DNA of 12,022 nt from Thiohalobacter sp. (GTDB taxonomy: Bacteria > Pseudomonadota > Gammaproteobacteria > DSM-19610), in contig JALWRY010000417.1 of assembly GCA_027080445.1 (NCBI GenBank), positions 1 to 12,022 on the forward strand, read 5' to 3'. Below the pieces are notes generated by a model. It was not told the DNA's origin. It saw only the letters and a list, made by a program, of their open reading frames with translations, and made no database searches. The position numbers were made by a program, and so were the translations under genes. This document shows, one piece after another, positions 1-7,087 of this stretch. Every line of letters starts with the position of its first letter. The first letter of the stretch is position 1.

Positions 1-999
1 GTTGCCGGTGACCGAATCGCTGACCACGATATTCTTGCCGGTGAAGTCGGCCAACAACTGCAGCACGGAGCGTACTTCGATATCCTGGAAGTTCAGCGAC
101 AGGCGTTCGCCGGTATAGCGGAACTTCTTCTTCTTGCGCTGTTCCTTCTCTTCCTTGGTGGTTTTTCGTATTTCAACCGTAAACTGGTTGTCAGTCTGGT
201 AGGCGAGGTGTTCGTATTCACCAATCGGGGTGATTTCCATGCGCACCTTGTGACCCTTTTGTTCGGTATCGATCTGTTTCACCGGTGTGGCGAAATCTGT
301 CACGTCGAGGCGGCGCTCCAGTTTTTCCGGCAGTGTGGCGCCTTTGAAATCCAGCACGATCTTGCCGGCTTCCTGTCGCATATCTACCGGAATGGAGGGG
401 TCGGACAAGGTGACTATGACACGCCCTTCACCCTGTTCGCCGCGGCGGAAATCGATACCTGTTATGGACGGCTCGATGCTTGCGGTTGCAGCGGTCTTTC
501 CTGTTGCAGGCGTTGTGGCGGATGGCGTACTCGCAACCCGCTGGCCCTGTGCGCCAAGGACAACAACAACATTGTTTCCGTCAACACGGGTTTCGTAGGG
601 CACCATCTCGAACAGGTTCAGTACGATACGGGTGCGGCCTTTCACCTCAACGGCAGTGACGCTTTTTGCCGGGCCGATGCCAATCGGCTGTGAGCGTTTG
701 GCCAGTTCACTCTTTGTTGCCGGCAGGTCGAAAGCGATACGCGCCGGGTTGTCGATGGTAAAGCTTGCAGGATTGGAGACGGGATGACTGAGCTTGAAGA
801 TAATCTGTACCTGGTTCCCGGGCAAACCGGCAAAATTGATCTCCTTCAGCGCATTCAGCTGTGGTGCAGCGGCGTAGCCGGTTTGCAGTCCGCCGGCGAT
901 CAGTAACACGCCCAGTGCCAGCAGTCTGTTCAGTGTACGGGCGGCTGACCACCAGCTGCTCCGCGCGGCATCCTTCCACATTGTGTGAGTTGCGTTCAT
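1..999 (-). CDS. pilQ: PilQ, type IV pilus secretin, N-terminal 333 residues (cut by left window edge)
   Basis: PilQ forms the outer-membrane secretin pore through which the type IV pilus passes. The frame is open from the ATG at 999 to base 1, giving 333 residues without a stop, so only the periplasmic part is present. A long signal peptide (hydrophobic core about residues 25-37, likely cleavage near AYA at 43-45) is followed by two AMIN-type beta-domains (about 48-148 and 178-278) that in this family bind peptidoglycan. A Ser/Thr/Ala/Pro linker (about 151-175) lies between them. A Lys/Glu-rich stretch (281-292) then leads into the secretin N0/STN domain (from about 295, with RYTGERLSLNF and VLQLLADFTGKNIVV). 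The start is 15 nt after the pilP stop with a GGAG site 9 nt upstream; Met7 is a possible alternative. The gate and barrel domains lie outside the window. Confidence 0.95.
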   Translation of the reverse strand, partial: MNATHTMWKDAARSSWWSAARTLNRLLALGVLLIAGGLQTGYAAAPQLNALKEINFAGLPGNQVQIIFKLSHPVSNPASFTIDNPARIAFDLPATKSELAKRSQPIGIGPAKSVTAVEVKGRTRIVLNLFEMVPYETRVDGNNVVVVLGAQGQRVASTPSATTPATGKTAATASIEPSITGIDFRRGEQGEGRVIVTLSDPSIPVDMRQEAGKIVLDFKGATLPEKLERRLDVTDFATPVKQIDTEQKGHKVRMEITPIGEYEHLAYQTDNQFTVEIRKTTKEEKEQRKKKKFRYTGERLSLNFQDIEVRSVLQLLADFTGKNIVVSDSVTGN

Positions 1000-1014
1000 C
1001 GTTTTTATCTCCAA

Positions 1015-1569
1015 TTACTCGCTGAGTGCCAGTGAAGCCGGACGTTCAATCCATCCTCCGAGGCCATCTGGCACGATCTCGGTCAAGTCCACTTCGGATT
1101 CGGTGATTTTTACAATCTTGCCATAGTTCTGGCCCATGTAGTTGCCAGGTTTTACGCGGTGTATGGTGCTGTCGCTCATGCGCACCAGCGCCCATGAGTG
1201 CCCGTTTCGCGCAAGCGTTCCTACCATGCGCAGTCCGTCCAGCGGTTCCGACTCAAGCGGTTCGCGCGGGCGGTTCAGGTCGGGCGAAATGCCCCCGTTT
1301 GAAGCCTGCGCAACCTGCGACCGTGGTGTCGAGTAGGACGGCGGGGTGAAAGGATCACGCTTGTCCATGGCGGCATAGAGATGCGTCTCAAAAGGCTTGA
1401 ATTCGGGCAGAGGCTCTACGCGGGCATGTTGACGGGATTTGACGGCTTCAACATAGCTGCGCAGGTCTTCGGTATTGTTACCTGCACAGGCGGCAAGACC
1501 GCCGAGCAACAGGCCGGCTGTCGCGAAACGCGCCAGTGTGTGCAGTTTTCCTGCCGGGTGGTGACTCAT
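1015..1569 (-). CDS. pilP: PilP, type IV pilus inner-membrane lipoprotein
   Basis: PilP is the lipoprotein that connects the inner-membrane PilN/PilO pair to the PilQ secretin in the pilus alignment complex. The 184-residue product has a hydrophobic signal (about 14-27) ending in a lipobox, LAAC, with the lipidated cysteine at 28. An extended, charged and proline-rich linker (about 35-105) follows, and then a compact beta-rich C-terminal domain (about 108-180, including LRMVGTLARNGHSWALVR and VKPGNYMGQNYGKIV) typical of PilP. Its ATG overlaps the pilO stop by 4 nt (ATGA). A very strong Shine-Dalgarno sequence, AAGGAGG, sits 6 nt before the start, inside the acidic end of pilO. The length fits the family (about 175-185 residues). 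Confidence 0.95.
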   Translation of the reverse strand: MSHHPAGKLHTLARFATAGLLLGGLAACAGNNTEDLRSYVEAVKSRQHARVEPLPEFKPFETHLYAAMDKRDPFTPPSYSTPRSQVAQASNGGISPDLNRPREPLESEPLDGLRMVGTLARNGHSWALVRMSDSTIHRVKPGNYMGQNYGKIVKITESEVDLTEIVPDGLGGWIERPASLALSE

Positions 1570-2165
1570 TGGGCGCCTCCTTCTTCCTCGTTTTCATCCA
1601 TGTAGCGGTAGGTTTTTGCGAGCATTTCCATGGTCAGCTTGCCGTCCTTGTTTTCCTGGATATTGATGTCGTGGACCGTGACAATACGCGGCAGGGCTGC
1701 GACGCCGCTGATAAATTCACCAAATTCGTGGTAGTTACCCTTTACGCGGATGCTGATCGGGAGTTCTGCATAGAATTCTTTTGGTACCTCGGCCTGGGGT
1801 TTGAACAGTTCGAATTCCAGGCCGGCAGCGAGGCCGGTCTGGGAAATGTCCACCAGCAGGTCGGCGACTTCCGTCTTGTTCGGCAGCTGCCTCAGCATGG
1901 CGCCGAACGATTCGCGCATTTCCGCAAGTTGCTGTTCATAGGCTTTCAGGTTGGCGGCTTTCTGTGCGCGCCGTTCAAACGTGTTGCGCAGGGTGACTTC
2001 CTTGTGCTCGGACTTTTCAAGTTGCGCGCGCTGGTCCTTGATGTCGAGCCAGTAGCCGGCGCCGAGCACGCCGACAAAGACCAGGGCGATCACAAAAATA
2101 CGTGCCGGCAGGGGCCAGTTGGCAATGTTGCTCAGGTCGAGTTCATTCAGTTCTGAAAGATCCAT
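1566..2165 (-). CDS. pilO: PilO, type IV pilus inner-membrane alignment protein
   Basis: PilO pairs with PilN in the inner membrane and helps set the stoichiometry and alignment of the pilus machine. The 199-residue product has a short cytoplasmic N-terminus, one membrane segment (about 22-41), a charged coiled coil (about 43-95) and a periplasmic ferredoxin-like domain (about 105-190). The open frame extends 45 codons further upstream, but that part overlaps pilN and reads as low-quality sequence. The start chosen here has a strong GGAGGAG site just upstream, shares one base with the pilN stop (TGATG) and gives the family-typical N-terminus beginning MDLSELN. The C-terminus is acidic (DENEEEGG), partly because those codons also carry the pilP ribosome binding site. 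Confidence 0.95.
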   Translation of the reverse strand: MDLSELNELDLSNIANWPLPARIFVIALVFVGVLGAGYWLDIKDQRAQLEKSEHKEVTLRNTFERRAQKAANLKAYEQQLAEMRESFGAMLRQLPNKTEVADLLVDISQTGLAAGLEFELFKPQAEVPKEFYAELPISIRVKGNYHEFGEFISGVAALPRIVTVHDINIQENKDGKLTMEMLAKTYRYMDENEEEGGAQ

Positions 2166-2743
2166 CAGCCTTTCTCCTCCGCAGATTCCGCAGATTCCTC
2201 GGTGGGCGTGATCTGTTTGGCGCGCAAGACAAAGGTTGCGGTACGACGCTTGTCCTCTTCCTTGGTTTCGATGACGTCCAGGCGGGGCTTGCCCATCCAC
2301 TTCGAGTTATCGATATTTCGCATGTAGGCGGAAACCCGGGCATTCGACTGGGCAACGCCGCTCATGGTCAGGGAATCGCCTTTCTGCGTAATCGCGTTCA
2401 GGAAAACGCCGTCAGGCAGGGTATAAACCAGTTCGTCCATCAGGTGAACGCTTTGCGGACGGCTGTGCTGCAACTGCTGGATAATATCCATGCGCGCGAG
2501 CAGGTCGGCCTTGGTTTTTTCAAGGTCCTTGATCTTCGCGATTTTCTTGTCGAGCGAGGCGATCTCGGTTTCCAGGAACTTGTTGCGGTTGTCCTGCTGT
2601 TCGATGAGCCCGCTCATCTGCATGTGCGTCAGCAGGATCAGCAAGCCGGCGACGATAGCGGTGCCAACACCGATAACGGCAAACTGCTGTTGCTGTTCCT
2701 TGCGAAGTTCTTCTCTCCAGGGGAGTAGGTTGATATGTGCCAT
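2165..2743 (-). CDS. pilN: PilN, type IV pilus inner-membrane protein
   Basis: PilN bridges the cytoplasmic PilM and the periplasmic PilO. The 192-residue product begins with the hallmark cytoplasmic peptide INLLPW (residues 4-9), which in this family inserts into a groove of PilM. One membrane helix follows (about 22-40), then a coiled-coil segment (about 46-90) rich in Lys, Glu and Asp, and a periplasmic ferredoxin-like domain (about 97-175, containing LMDELVYTLPDGVFLNAI). The tail is Glu-rich. The start codon shares one base with the pilM stop (TAATG), and a GAGGAG site lies inside the end of pilM, so translation is probably coupled. Confidence 0.95.
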   Translation of the reverse strand: MAHINLLPWREELRKEQQQQFAVIGVGTAIVAGLLILLTHMQMSGLIEQQDNRNKFLETEIASLDKKIAKIKDLEKTKADLLARMDIIQQLQHSRPQSVHLMDELVYTLPDGVFLNAITQKGDSLTMSGVAQSNARVSAYMRNIDNSKWMGKPRLDVIETKEEDKRRTATFVLRAKQITPTEESAESAEEKG

Positions 2744-3813
2744 TAGTCGAAACTCCTCAGTGCCAGTCCACAGGCAATCAGCAGTGCCGGTGCGTCATTG
2801 CTCAATGACTGCGGCTTCACGCGTGAAGACAGCGACATGGAGGCAAACGGGTTGGCGACCAGTGTTTCCACGCCGAGGCGTTCCTGCAGCAGGTCGGCAA
2901 TACCGGGAACCGAGGCGCTGCCGCCGGCGAGAATAATCTGCTCGACACTGTTGTACTGGCTGGAGCCGAAGAAAAACTGCAGGGAGCGGCTGACCTGCTG
3001 GCACATCGCTTCCTTGAAGGGTTCGAGTACCTCGGGTTCGTAGTTTTCCGGCAAGCCGCCCTGGCGTTTCGCCATCCCGGCTTCTTCATAGGACAGGCCA
3101 TAACGACGCATGATTTCCTCGGTAAGCTGTTTGCCACCGAAGATCTGGTCGCGGGTGTAAATCAGTTTGCTGTCGTGGAGTACGTTCAGCGTTGTCATCG
3201 TGGAGCCTACATCGATCACGGCAACGGTCTTGTCGGCGCCGTGATCCGGAACCTGGTCCAGCAGCAGCTGGAAGGCATTCTCCGTGGCGTAGGCCTCGAC
3301 ATCGACGACCTTGATGTCCAGTCCGCCGTTTTCGACGGCGGCGGCGCGCATATCGACGGTCTCCGTCCGGCAGGCGGCCAGCAGGACATCCACGGTGTCC
3401 GGGTTGTTGTCCGAGGCGCCCAGCACCTCGAAATCCAGGCTGACTTCTTCAAGCGGGTAGGGGACGTATTGATCGGCTTCCATCTCGATCTGGCTGTGCA
3501 GCTCGTCATCCGACAGGTTGTTGGGCATCGGGATCACCTTGGTAATGACCGATGAGCCCGCCACGGCGACTGCCGCATTGCGGGTATGCGCCCCGGCGCG
3601 TTTCATCGCGCGTCGCACGGCCTCGCCCACCGCTTCCACGTCAGTGATGTTCTTTTCCACGACGGAATTGGGCGGTAACGGCTCTACCGCGTAGCTTTCA
3701 ACGCGATAACGGTTCCCGTTTCGGCTGAGTTCGAGTAATTTGACCGCGGATGAGCTGATATCCAGCCCGACCACCGGCGGTTTTTTCCGTGTAAACAGTT
3801 GCGCGATCTGCAC
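2743..3813 (-). CDS. pilM: PilM, actin-like type IV pilus assembly ATPase
   Basis: PilM is the cytoplasmic actin-fold protein that binds the PilN N-terminal peptide and links the alignment complex to the pilus motor. The 356-residue product shows the actin-family elements in order: phosphate-1 loop VVGLDISSSAVKLLEL (14-29), phosphate-2 loop VAVIDVGSTMTTLNV (197-211) and adenosine motif IILAGGSASVPGI (293-305), with a typical C-terminus ALLIACGLALRSFD. The length matches the family (about 354). The start codon is GTG, not ATG, with AAGGGA 7 nt upstream. It is the first gene of the pilMNOPQ operon and is divergent from mrcA; a well-matched promoter and a palindromic leader element lie just upstream. 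Confidence 0.96.
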   Translation of the reverse strand: MQIAQLFTRKKPPVVGLDISSSAVKLLELSRNGNRYRVESYAVEPLPPNSVVEKNITDVEAVGEAVRRAMKRAGAHTRNAAVAVAGSSVITKVIPMPNNLSDDELHSQIEMEADQYVPYPLEEVSLDFEVLGASDNNPDTVDVLLAACRTETVDMRAAAVENGGLDIKVVDVEAYATENAFQLLLDQVPDHGADKTVAVIDVGSTMTTLNVLHDSKLIYTRDQIFGGKQLTEEIMRRYGLSYEEAGMAKRQGGLPENYEPEVLEPFKEAMCQQVSRSLQFFFGSSQYNSVEQIILAGGSASVPGIADLLQERLGVETLVANPFASMSLSSRVKPQSLSNDAPALLIACGLALRSFD

Positions 3814-3831
3814 CGTTATTTCCCTTTAATT

Positions 3832-3847
3832 CACTGCAATTGCAGTG
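3832..3847. repeat. Perfect 16-bp palindrome in the pilM leader
   Basis: CACTGCAATTGCAGTG is perfectly self-complementary and centred between 3839 and 3840; the flanking bases (3831, 3848) do not pair. It starts 4 nt upstream of the AAAGGGA ribosome binding site of pilM. Relative to the predicted promoter it would lie at about +12 to +27. It could be a DNA operator for a dimeric regulator, or in the transcript a 6-bp stem with an AAUU loop beside the ribosome binding site. The sequence alone does not distinguish the two. Confidence 0.6.
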
Positions 3848-3864
3848 TATTGATACGGTTATGG

Positions 3865-3893
3865 ATTAGAGAGCAACAACAAATACTTGTCAA
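3865..3893 (-). promoter_or_regulatory. Sigma-70 promoter for the pilMNOPQ operon
   Basis: On the minus strand a perfect -35 box TTGACA (3893-3888) is followed after exactly 17 nt by TCTAAT (3870-3865), five of six bases of the -10 consensus. Transcription would start near 3858, giving a leader of about 45 nt before the GTG of pilM. The -35 box lies within a short inverted repeat, ACTTG (3885-3889) and CAAGT (3895-3899), which may be chance. Confidence 0.7.
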
Positions 3894-3941
3894 TCAAGTG
3901 CTCTTTATCCACTCGGGTTCGATTCAGAGTATCGGACGCTT

Positions 3942-3947
3942 TATACT
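3942..3947 (+). promoter_or_regulatory. Possible -10 box for mrcA
   Basis: TATACT is a good match to the -10 consensus and is placed to give a leader of about 50 nt before the mrcA start. No convincing -35 box is seen at 16-18 nt spacing (the best is TTCGAT at 3918). This is a weak call, based on position and one hexamer. Confidence 0.3.
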
Positions 3948-4004
3948 GAAGTTTAGGAATCCTTTTGATTTTAATTTTGAACCCGGTCACATCCCGCCAA
4001 ATTT

Positions 4005-6443
4005 ATGACACTTAATACCCGATTTATGCGCTTTCTGCTGGCGTCAGTGTTCGCACTCTCGGTAGCCGGAGTTATCGTCGTAGCGGCTGCCTACTTCTAT
4101 ATAGCACCACAGCTGCCGCCCATCGAACGGCTGAAAGACGTCCAGCTCCAGGTGCCGCTGCGGGTGTATACGCACAGTGGTGAGTTGATGGCGGAGTTTG
4201 GCGAGCAGCACCGTGAGCCGGTGCGTTACGAGCAGTTGCCGCAGGCGGTCATCGACGCCATCCTGGCGACAGAGGATGACCGTTTCTTCCAGCACCCCGG
4301 GGTCGATTACCAGGGGCTGGTGCGCGCGATGGTGGAACTGATCCGTACCGGGAAAAAGCGCCAGGGCGGCAGTACCATCACCATGCAGGTAGCGCGCAAC
4401 TTTTTCCTGAGTCGTGAAAAGACCTATTTGCGCAAGCTCACGGAAATTTTCCTGGCGTTGAAAATCGAGCACTACCTGAGCAAACAGGAAATACTCGAAC
4501 TGTACCTGAACAAGATTTATTTCGGTCACAGAGCCTACGGCATCGGTGCCGCGGCGCGGGTATACTACGGCGTGGATATCGACCAGTTGACGATCCCGCA
4601 GATTGCCATGATCGCCGGCCTGCCGAAGGCGCCCTCGGCCAATAATCCCCTCAGTAACCCGAAGCGCGCACTGCAGCGGCGTAACTATGTACTGGGGCGC
4701 ATGTATGCACTGGGTTTTCTGGATGCCGATTCCTACAGGAAAGCCCTGGACACACCGGACAACGCCAGCCTGCACAAGGCGGCAGTCGAGCTGAAAGCCC
4801 CCTGGGTGGCGGAAATGGTGCGCCGCTATATGCGCGAGCACTATGGCGACGACGTCTACACGGCCGGTTACAAGGTCTACACCACGCTTGACGCCACGCG
4901 CCAGCGTGCGGCGAATGCCGGTGCGCGCAAGGCCCTGCTGGATTACGACCAGCGCCACGGTTACCGTGGCGTGGTGCGTCATATCGAACTGGCTGATGTG
5001 CTCGATGAAGACCGGGTGGCCGGTGAATTGAAAACTGTCCCGTCTTACGGTGGACTGGTGCCGGCGCTGGTCACCGCGGTTGAAGCGCGGTCAGTGCAAC
5101 TGCGCCTGCGCGACGGCCAGCCGGCCAGCCTGGACTGGGACGGGCTTTCCTGGGCGCGCAAATATATTACCGTGAACCAGCGCGGCCCCAAACTGAAACA
5201 GGCCGCCGACGTCCTGGTGCGTGGCGATATCGTCTATCTCCAGCCGCTGGCGCAAGGACACTGGCGACTGGCGCAAATACCGCGGGTGACGGGCGCACTG
5301 GTGTCGGTCAGGCCGAAGGACGGCGCCCTGCAGGCGCTGGTCGGCGGCTTCGATTTTTATCTCAGCAAATTCAACCGCGCGTTGCAGGCGCAACGGCAGC
5401 CCGGTTCCAGCTTCAAGCCCTTCATCTATTCGGCTGCACTGAACAAGGGTTACACCGTCGCCAGCCTGTTTAACGATGCGCCGGTAGTGTTCGATGATCC
5501 TTCACTGGAGACCACCTGGCGGCCGGAAAATTACAGCGGCAAATTCTACGGTCCGACGCGCATGCGGGTGGCGCTGACGCATTCGCGCAACCTGGTGTCG
5601 ATCCGACTGCTGCGCGCGATTGGTCCGCATTATGCCGCGCGCTATGTACAGCGCTTCGGTTTCCGCCCGGACCAGATACCCAAAGACCTGTCGCTGGCGC
5701 TGGGCAGCGGTACCGCCACGCCCATGGAAATGGCGCGCGCCTACAGTGTGTGGGCCAATGGCGGTTTCTACATCGAACCTTATTTCATCGAGGAAATCCG
5801 TGATGCCCGTGACGAAGTCCTGTTTCATGCCAACCCGGCGATTGCCTGCAACGATTGCGAAACGGTCCCGGCAGTCACCGCCGATAGCGTGACAGATAGC
5901 GGTGGGGGCGAGACGGCCGCGGAAGCGGCATCGCCGGCGCCGGTCTATGCGAAAAGGGTTGTCGATGCCAGTAACGTCTACCTGATGACCTCAATGATGC
6001 AGGATGTGGTAAAGCACGGCACCGGTCGCCGCGCCCTGGTGCTGGGCCGCAAGGACCTCTCTGGCAAAACGGGTACCACCAATGATCAGCGCGATGCCTG
6101 GTTCTGTGGCTTTAATACGCAGATCGTCACTACCGTGTGGGTGGGTTTTGACCAGGTGCAACCACTGGGTAATGGCGAGACAGGCAGTCGTGCCGCCTTG
6201 CCGATGTGGATCGATTATATGCGGGTTGCCCTGAAAGGGGTGCCGGAATCCGTGCTGCCGCAGCCGCCCGGCCTGGTCACCGTGCGTATCGATCCCAAAA
6301 CCGGCCTGCGCATGCCGCGCGGCCAGAGTGGCGGCGTGTTCGAAATCTTCCGACCCGAGTATGCACCGCGCCAGTACAGTCAGCCGGCGGCAGACGGTGC
6401 GCATGGCGAATCTGCCGATACCCCCGTCGAGCCACTGTTCTGA
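4005..6443 (+). CDS. mrcA: Penicillin-binding protein 1A, bifunctional transglycosylase/transpeptidase
   Basis: Class A PBP (mrcA/ponA) that polymerises glycan strands from lipid II and cross-links the peptides in the periplasm. The 812-residue product has an N-terminal membrane anchor (about 10-33). Its GT51 transglycosylase domain has the catalytic Glu90 in EDDRFF, the QGGSTITMQ motif (120-128) and ELYLNKIYFG (165-174). An OB-like insert (about 310-425) follows. The transpeptidase domain has SSFK with nucleophile Ser468, SRN at 527-529 and KTG at 688-690. A low-complexity Ala/Gly/Ser linker (about 618-648) follows a CNDC pair (615, 618). No clear Shine-Dalgarno precedes the ATG; Met8 (base 4026) matches the usual family N-terminus and may be the true start. 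The gene is divergent from pilM, as in Pseudomonas. Confidence 0.97.
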   Translation: MTLNTRFMRFLLASVFALSVAGVIVVAAAYFYIAPQLPPIERLKDVQLQVPLRVYTHSGELMAEFGEQHREPVRYEQLPQAVIDAILATEDDRFFQHPGVDYQGLVRAMVELIRTGKKRQGGSTITMQVARNFFLSREKTYLRKLTEIFLALKIEHYLSKQEILELYLNKIYFGHRAYGIGAAARVYYGVDIDQLTIPQIAMIAGLPKAPSANNPLSNPKRALQRRNYVLGRMYALGFLDADSYRKALDTPDNASLHKAAVELKAPWVAEMVRRYMREHYGDDVYTAGYKVYTTLDATRQRAANAGARKALLDYDQRHGYRGVVRHIELADVLDEDRVAGELKTVPSYGGLVPALVTAVEARSVQLRLRDGQPASLDWDGLSWARKYITVNQRGPKLKQAADVLVRGDIVYLQPLAQGHWRLAQIPRVTGALVSVRPKDGALQALVGGFDFYLSKFNRALQAQRQPGSSFKPFIYSAALNKGYTVASLFNDAPVVFDDPSLETTWRPENYSGKFYGPTRMRVALTHSRNLVSIRLLRAIGPHYAARYVQRFGFRPDQIPKDLSLALGSGTATPMEMARAYSVWANGGFYIEPYFIEEIRDARDEVLFHANPAIACNDCETVPAVTADSVTDSGGGETAAEAASPAPVYAKRVVDASNVYLMTSMMQDVVKHGTGRRALVLGRKDLSGKTGTTNDQRDAWFCGFNTQIVTTVWVGFDQVQPLGNGETGSRAALPMWIDYMRVALKGVPESVLPQPPGLVTVRIDPKTGLRMPRGQSGGVFEIFRPEYAPRQYSQPAADGAHGESADTPVEPLF

Positions 6444-6445
6444 TC

Positions 6446-7087
6446 ATGGCAAAAGTTTCCGGCAAGGGCATGCAGATGCGTGTGCGCATTGCGCAGGAGG
6501 CGGCGCGCCTGATGGCGGAACAGGGCATTACAGATTTTTACGTGGCCAAGCGCAAGGCGGCGCAACACCTTGGCGCACCGGATACCAGCAACATGCCGCG
6601 TAATGCGGAGGTGGAGGAAGCCCTGGCGGCCTACCAGCGCCTGTTCCAGGCGGGTGAGCAGGCCATGCACCTGAACGATCTGCGGCTCAGTGCAACACGG
6701 GCCATGCGTTTCCTGGAGGATTTCAATCCCCGGCTGGTGGGTTCCGTACTCAGTGGCACAGCCGGGCCGCATTCGGATATCAATCTGCACCTGTTCGCGG
6801 ACACCGCCGAACAGGTCGCACTGTTCCTGATGGAGCAGACTATTCCCTACGAAGACAAACTGAAACGTTTCAGGCTGGGGCGTGATGAAACACGGGAGTT
6901 CCCGGTATTCCGTTTTCGCGCCGGTGAACATGCCGTGGAGCTGACGGTATTTCCGAACGAAGGACGTCGTGAAGCGCCGCGCAGCCCGGTCGATGGCAAG
7001 CCCATGCGGCGCGCCTCGCTGCAGGATGTGGAGTTACTGCTGCATGAGACAGAATCAGGTTTTACAGAGACAGGTAACGGGCAATGA
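6446..7087 (+). CDS. Conserved protein of unknown function, nucleotidyltransferase-like
   Basis: I do not recognise a named family for this 213-residue protein. The first 70 residues are helical and charged (RIAQEAARLMAEQG, KRKAAQHLG). The central part contains LVGSVLSGTAGPHSDINLHLF (97-117), which resembles the GS...SDIDL signature of the nucleotidyltransferase fold, followed by a strand VELTVF (164-169) where a third acidic residue would sit. The second Asp of the usual DxD is Asn113 here, so catalysis may be altered or lost. The tail includes SPVDGKPMRRASLQDVELLL, a conserved-looking motif. There is no signal peptide or membrane segment. The gene begins 2 nt after the mrcA stop without a clear ribosome binding site; Met9 (6470) or Met11 (6476) may be the real start. 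Its stop overlaps the purT start as ATGA, suggesting coupled expression with purT. Confidence 0.8.
   Translation: MAKVSGKGMQMRVRIAQEAARLMAEQGITDFYVAKRKAAQHLGAPDTSNMPRNAEVEEALAAYQRLFQAGEQAMHLNDLRLSATRAMRFLEDFNPRLVGSVLSGTAGPHSDINLHLFADTAEQVALFLMEQTIPYEDKLKRFRLGRDETREFPVFRFRAGEHAVELTVFPNEGRREAPRSPVDGKPMRRASLQDVELLLHETESGFTETGNGQ

Noticed and set aside
208..979. Several open frames on both strands within the pilQ region that could suggest pilQ is broken
   Set aside because: The true pilQ frame is open from 999 to base 1 and reads as AMIN and STN sequence throughout. The others are shadows, so pilQ is intact within the window.
2166..2300. N-terminal extension of pilO by 45 codons
   Set aside because: It overlaps pilN out of frame, has no ribosome binding site and does not look like PilO; the TGATG junction start with GGAGGAG is far better.
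3885..3899. Inverted repeat ACTTG/CAAGT over the pilM -35 box as an operator
   Set aside because: Five-base arms are expected often by chance; noted with the promoter but not called as a feature.
4044..4982. Long minus-strand open frame (312 codons) opposite mrcA
   Set aside because: It is fully antisense to the conserved GT51 domain, shows no recognisable domain, and is explained by GC-rich codon bias of mrcA.
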